From assembly GCA_036130055.1 (NCBI GenBank), contig JAYYOR010000013.1, positions 1-64,000 of the forward strand: a stretch of 64,000 nt of DNA. Direction: 5' to 3'. The notes below the pieces were generated by a model. The model did no database searches and was not told the DNA's origin. It worked only from the letters and a program-made list of their open reading frames with translations. Every line of letters begins with the position of its first letter. Positions within the stretch are counted from its first letter, which is position 1. The translations under genes and the position numbers were made by a program. This stretch comes from TMED69 sp036130055. Its GTDB lineage: Bacteria; Pseudomonadota; Gammaproteobacteria; Ga0077536. Of the stretch, positions 60,850 to 64,000 are shown piece after piece.

Positions 60850-62232
60850 TTATAAATTTGTAGGGATAATAAACATTGCTAGGGAACAGACTAAAAAGCA
60901 TGCGGCTGCGACAATAAAGGTATAGCCTACAACATCGCCAAATCGCATTCTGGTTACTGCTAGTATGGGTATTGCGAAGAAAGGCTGAATAAGATTGCTT
61001 GTTGAGTCGCCGTAAGCGTAAGCCAGAAGGGTGGTGATCACAGAAACATCCAATTGTTCACCTGCAGGTATTAAGAAGGGAGCTTCAATCATCCATTTTG
61101 CGCCAGCAGACGGTACAAAAAGATTCATGAATCCAGAGTAAGCATACACTACCCATGGATATGTGGAAGTAGTAGAAATAGTCGCAAACAAGTTGCCTAA
61201 CCAATCTCCCAAGTCGGTTTTTTGCAGTAAGCCAAAGATTCCGGCATAAAACGGGAATTGAATAATAATACCCCAGGCGGAGGTGACTCCCTCTCTAACC
61301 GCTGTTAGGAATGAAGGTGCATTTCCGTGTAAAATTAGGGCAATCACCAAAAATGTTATGTTATATGCATTAATCGTCCAGCTAGTCCCAAACCCTTGAT
61401 TTACGATTGAATGCCCAAGGGGATATGCTAATAGAACGATTGCAAGTAAAATCCAGCCACGAAAGCGATCAATAAAGTCGGCTGGACGAGAGGCTTGCGG
61501 TAGTTCTTTTGGAGGTTTGGGTATTATATTTTTTATCTCATCTTCGGTTAGTATTCGTGCATTTTTTTTTGGGTGTAGTATGCAAGTGAGAAGTAAACCC
61601 GTAGTCCCTATAACCACCAAAAAAATTAAGTTAAACTTATTAAATAGGGTTTCAGTTACCGGATATAGTCTGTCGACAATTGAGACACCTTCAATATTTG
61701 CCATCAAGAGGGGATTTTCGGGTGTTGCTAAAATCAGAGGAGCCGAACCAGATAAACCACCATGCCACACTGTTCCTAAGCCTAAGTAAGATGCGCAAAT
61801 TAAGAGCCTGACGTCAACTCTAGGATTATTCTTTAACATAAATGGTGTGAATAAAGCACAAGCAACTAAGCATAAAGCCCAATTTAAATACCCAGTCACT
61901 AATGAAAAGACTCCTGCAAGAATTAGCGCTTGAACTGGCTCTTTTTTGTTTGGTATGGATGATAACCAGCTAAATAGTTTGTAAATTGGTTTCGAGGATA
62001 CGCATGCGTGTGCTGCAACCATTGCGATTGTAAATTGCATTCCGAGACCTAGCAGAGACCACACTCCATCTCCCCAAGCAAGAATAGTGTCCTCAAGTGA
62101 TGTGCCGACTCCAAAAATGCACAAAAAAATAGCTATCAGGGTAAGAATCATGCAAATTACCCATGCATCGGGGACCCATCTTTCAGTAAAAGAGGAAAGT
62201 CCGGCACCGAGATCTCGTAGATGAGACAACAT
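60850..62232 (-). CDS. atoE: short-chain fatty acid transporter, AtoE family
   Basis: About 460 residues with some twelve hydrophobic segments, inner membrane. RWVPDAWVICMILTL, the WHGGLSGSAPL region and the C-terminal GDSTSNLIQPFFAIPIL are typical of AtoE, the E. coli carrier for short-chain fatty acids. ATG 62232 was chosen over TTG 62247. No atoDAB genes adjoin it, so the substrate may be another small carboxylate. Confidence 0.87.
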   Translation of the reverse strand: MLSHLRDLGAGLSSFTERWVPDAWVICMILTLIAIFLCIFGVGTSLEDTILAWGDGVWSLLGLGMQFTIAMVAAHACVSSKPIYKLFSWLSSIPNKKEPVQALILAGVFSLVTGYLNWALCLVACALFTPFMLKNNPRVDVRLLICASYLGLGTVWHGGLSGSAPLILATPENPLLMANIEGVSIVDRLYPVTETLFNKFNLIFLVVIGTTGLLLTCILHPKKNARILTEDEIKNIIPKPPKELPQASRPADFIDRFRGWILLAIVLLAYPLGHSIVNQGFGTSWTINAYNITFLVIALILHGNAPSFLTAVREGVTSAWGIIIQFPFYAGIFGLLQKTDLGDWLGNLFATISTTSTYPWVVYAYSGFMNLFVPSAGAKWMIEAPFLIPAGEQLDVSVITTLLAYAYGDSTSNLIQPFFAIPILAVTRMRFGDVVGYTFIVAAACFLVCSLAMFIIPTNL

Positions 62233-62308
62233 ATTAATAGTTTCCAATAATTTTTTTTAATGTGATAATTGTCGTTGTGTTTAGTTTTGGTTTCAACTAG
62301 TTTTTTGA

Positions 62309-62776
62309 ATGGATTTACAAAAAGAATTACTTTTTAAGGTACTTGATAAGTCAAACGTTGCTAGACTAGCGCTTATAGATAGAAAATTCCTTCCTGATGC
62401 TATGCCGATAGTTTTCGGTAGACGCGAGAATGTGCTTTTTAGTCCTGTGGATGGCAAACCAAAAAAAACTGCCAATCTGGCAAGAATAAAGAATCTTGAA
62501 GCAAATTCAAATACGATGCTACTGTTTGACCACTATTCTTCTAACTGGGAAGATTTGTGGTGGCTTAGGTTAGTTTGTGATGCGAAGGTAGTTATAAATC
62601 CCAGAGAAACCAGAGAATACGAAAGGATTTTATACGAAAAATACGAACAATATCAAATTACGGAAATGAGTAAAAGTCAAACCAAGAAGACTTTTATAAT
62701 CTTTGAGGTATTATCTTTAAAATACTGGGGCTTTTTAGGGGAAAACAGCTTGTTAAAATGGCTTGAGGAAGTTTAG
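62309..62776 (+). CDS. PPOX-class F420-dependent-type oxidoreductase (TIGR03668-like)
   Basis: 155 residues with the split beta-barrel of pyridoxamine phosphate oxidase-like proteins. VARLALIDRKFLPDAMPIVF, VDGKPKK and LFDHYSSNWEDLWWLRL match the TIGR03668-type family, which in actinobacteria is linked to F420. Cofactor in this organism is unproven and may be FMN. Its stop overlaps the stop of the convergent luciferase-like gene. Confidence 0.8.
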   Translation: MDLQKELLFKVLDKSNVARLALIDRKFLPDAMPIVFGRRENVLFSPVDGKPKKTANLARIKNLEANSNTMLLFDHYSSNWEDLWWLRLVCDAKVVINPRETREYERILYEKYEQYQITEMSKSQTKKTFIIFEVLSLKYWGFLGENSLLKWLEEV

Positions 62777-63690
62777 TATTTTACGAGTTTATAAAATTCT
62801 TTTTTTATTTCGCTTATAGAATTAATGAAGTCTTCGCAGTCATAATTATTTTGTCTCTCCGGGAAAAAAACAAAATTTTTATAGCCCTGTTCGTATAACT
62901 CACAAAGTTGTTTAGGATTTTTAGGAGCATCAAAAAGAATAATTAATAAATCTTGAAAATTTCTGCTATGTCTATCACATTCAATTTTAAGATCCTGGAG
63001 AGGCTCAGAATTTTTTTCGTAACGATTGAAAATAGGCATCCAGCCGTCTCCGTATCTTACTACTTTTTTTACTACTGATTTATGGTTTGAACCGATTAAG
63101 ATAGGAGGACCTTTCTTTTGAAATGGTTTTGGGTATTGTTTTACCGGACCTTTTAGTTTAAAAAATTTTCCTTCATGATTTATTTCTTCGTTTGTCCAAA
63201 GTTTTTTGATTAGGTCTACGTGCTCTTCAACAATCGCCCATCTTTGCTCAAAGCAAGAACCGTGATTCTCCATTGCCTCTTTTATCCAACCGCCAGCTAC
63301 TCCGAATATTAGACGGCCATTTGAAAGGTGATCTAGGGTCGAAATTGCTTTTGCGGTGATAATAGGGTCTCTTTCCGTTAATAAACAGACGCCTGTGCCT
63401 AACTTTATGCTTTTTGTTTGTGCGGCGCACGCTGATAGCGAGATTATAGGATCGTACATCATGCCGAATAACTTAAAGGTCTCTTTTTTATAATATTTTT
63501 TCGCTGTATTAGTTATGGGAATATGGCTATTTTCAGCTAAAAACAAATAGTCTAAATTTTTCTTTTCGGCAATTATTGCGATTACATTGGGTTGGGGTAT
63601 ATTTTCTGTTGGAAAGATACAAATACCAAAATTTACTTGTTCTGACACTAGAGCACTCCAAGTGAGACTTTTATTTTGATATTGTACCAA
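62773..63690 (-). CDS. luciferase-like (LLM) flavin/F420-dependent oxidoreductase
   Basis: 305 residues, TIM-barrel LLM family. NFGICIFPTENI, YLFLAENSHIP, KLGTGVCLLTERDPIITAKAIS, LDHLSNGRLIFGVAGGW, PILIGSNHKSVVKKVVRYGDGWMP are typical of F420-dependent LLM enzymes. Substrate unknown. Convergent with the PPOX-fold gene, overlapping by 4 bases, so the pair may share a cofactor. Confidence 0.86.
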   Translation of the reverse strand: MVQYQNKSLTWSALVSEQVNFGICIFPTENIPQPNVIAIIAEKKNLDYLFLAENSHIPITNTAKKYYKKETFKLFGMMYDPIISLSACAAQTKSIKLGTGVCLLTERDPIITAKAISTLDHLSNGRLIFGVAGGWIKEAMENHGSCFEQRWAIVEEHVDLIKKLWTNEEINHEGKFFKLKGPVKQYPKPFQKKGPPILIGSNHKSVVKKVVRYGDGWMPIFNRYEKNSEPLQDLKIECDRHSRNFQDLLIILFDAPKNPKQLCELYEQGYKNFVFFPERQNNYDCEDFINSISEIKKEFYKLVKY

Positions 63691-63717
63691 TAAATAAATG
63701 AGATTTAATTTTATTAT

Positions 63718-64000
63718 ATGATTTATTTGAAGTTGGTTTTGGCTACGATTGTTTGGGGTTTGACTCCCACAATAAATAAGTTGCTGTCGGAATATAGTTC
63801 TCCATTTGTTATTACCTTCTTTAGGTTCTTTTTTGCGGGCTTAGCATTTAGTTTTCTTTTTGTGTACTTGCGGAAAAACTTTTATTTCACCAAATCTAGT
63901 TTGGTATTATTCTGCTGTTTGGGTTTTTTTGGCTTCGTCATGCATAATGCATTGATGTGCAAGGGGCTCGAAGGAACCTCTGCTGGGCTTACTTCTATTA
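63718..64000 (+). CDS. EamA/DMT-family transporter, 5' part
   Basis: Open frame from ATG 63718 to the right edge, 94 residues seen. MIYLKLVLATIVWGLTP, SPFVITFFRFFFAGLAF and NALMCKGLEGTSAGL give the first three membrane helices and the DMT signature. Drug/metabolite exporter with unknown substrate. It lies 27 bases from, and divergent to, the luciferase-like gene. Confidence 0.85.
   Translation, partial: MIYLKLVLATIVWGLTPTINKLLSEYSSPFVITFFRFFFAGLAFSFLFVYLRKNFYFTKSSLVLFCCLGFFGFVMHNALMCKGLEGTSAGLTSI

Noticed and set aside
1..64000. CRISPR arrays, insertion sequences, prophage or integrase-linked attachment sites
   Set aside because: None seen. No spaced direct repeats of CRISPR size and no transposase, integrase or phage structural genes are present.

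Overview
This is a gene-dense, AT-rich window with no gap over about 220 bases. Most of it is the housekeeping genome of a streamlined gammaproteobacterium, probably marine and close to the Pseudomonadales/Cellvibrionales side. The placement is inferred from gene content and order: kdsA-eno-ftsB-ispD-ispF; mtnA-gyrA-pheA-tyrA-aroA-cmk-rpsA-ihfB-lapA-pyrF; mfd-CsiV-mtnP, as in Pseudomonas; cysB; birA-coaX; and a FabY-type ketosynthase. There is no phage, insertion sequence or CRISPR array.

Layout. 1-3254 (+): LPS Kdo synthesis, enolase, FtsB and two isoprenoid genes. 3266-9972 (-): Smr protein, purL, purB and an aldo/keto reductase. 10057-13110: RNase T, then the divergent methionine-salvage pair mtaD/mtnA. 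13202-26968 (+): gyrA, aromatic amino acid genes, cmk-rpsA-ihfB, lapA-pyrF, mfd and a CsiV-family gene. 26969-29137 (-): mtnP-hpt-DUF815 ATPase. 29356-35867 (+): glyA, nrdR, riboflavin genes, nusB, thiL. 35882-38898 (+): a three-gene cassette of HpaI-type aldolase, RraA-like protein and ThDP enzyme.

38913-48698 (-) is the most unusual part. Ten tightly packed genes encode a TolQ/MotA-like channel protein, two membrane-anchored vWA proteins whose anchors resemble TolR/ExbD, a divergent Hsp70/actin-like protein, a PEGA-repeat protein ending in a cysteine-less SUMF1/FGE-like domain, a TPR/PEGA protein, a small exported protein and three lipoproteins. I know of no described system with this composition. 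It looks like an energised envelope-spanning complex. A perfect 4x7-bp tandem repeat lies directly in front of one of its start codons.

48742-51728 (-): fabY, a hotdog thioesterase and a degenerate glutamine-amidotransferase-like protein. 51847-56850 (+): GlxA-type regulator, O-antigen ligase family protein, cysB, birA, coaX. 56851-57544: a leader with three perfect inverted repeats and a promoter, an unknown protein with 18-residue AGIRG repeats, and tRNA-Thr. 57561-62232 (-): Uup-type ABC-F ATPase, exported cyclophilin, YaaA, AtoE-type transporter. 62309-64000: a PPOX-fold F420-type protein, a luciferase-like F420-type oxidoreductase and a truncated EamA transporter.

Connections. mtaD, mtnP and mtnA together encode the deaminating route of methylthioadenosine salvage, and hpt, overlapping mtnP, can recycle the released hypoxanthine. 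fabY suggests fatty acid synthesis may start without FabH. Several expected neighbours are absent (serC and hisC after gyrA, lapB after lapA, pgpA after thiL, the tRNA/tuf block after coaX), consistent with streamlining and rearrangement.
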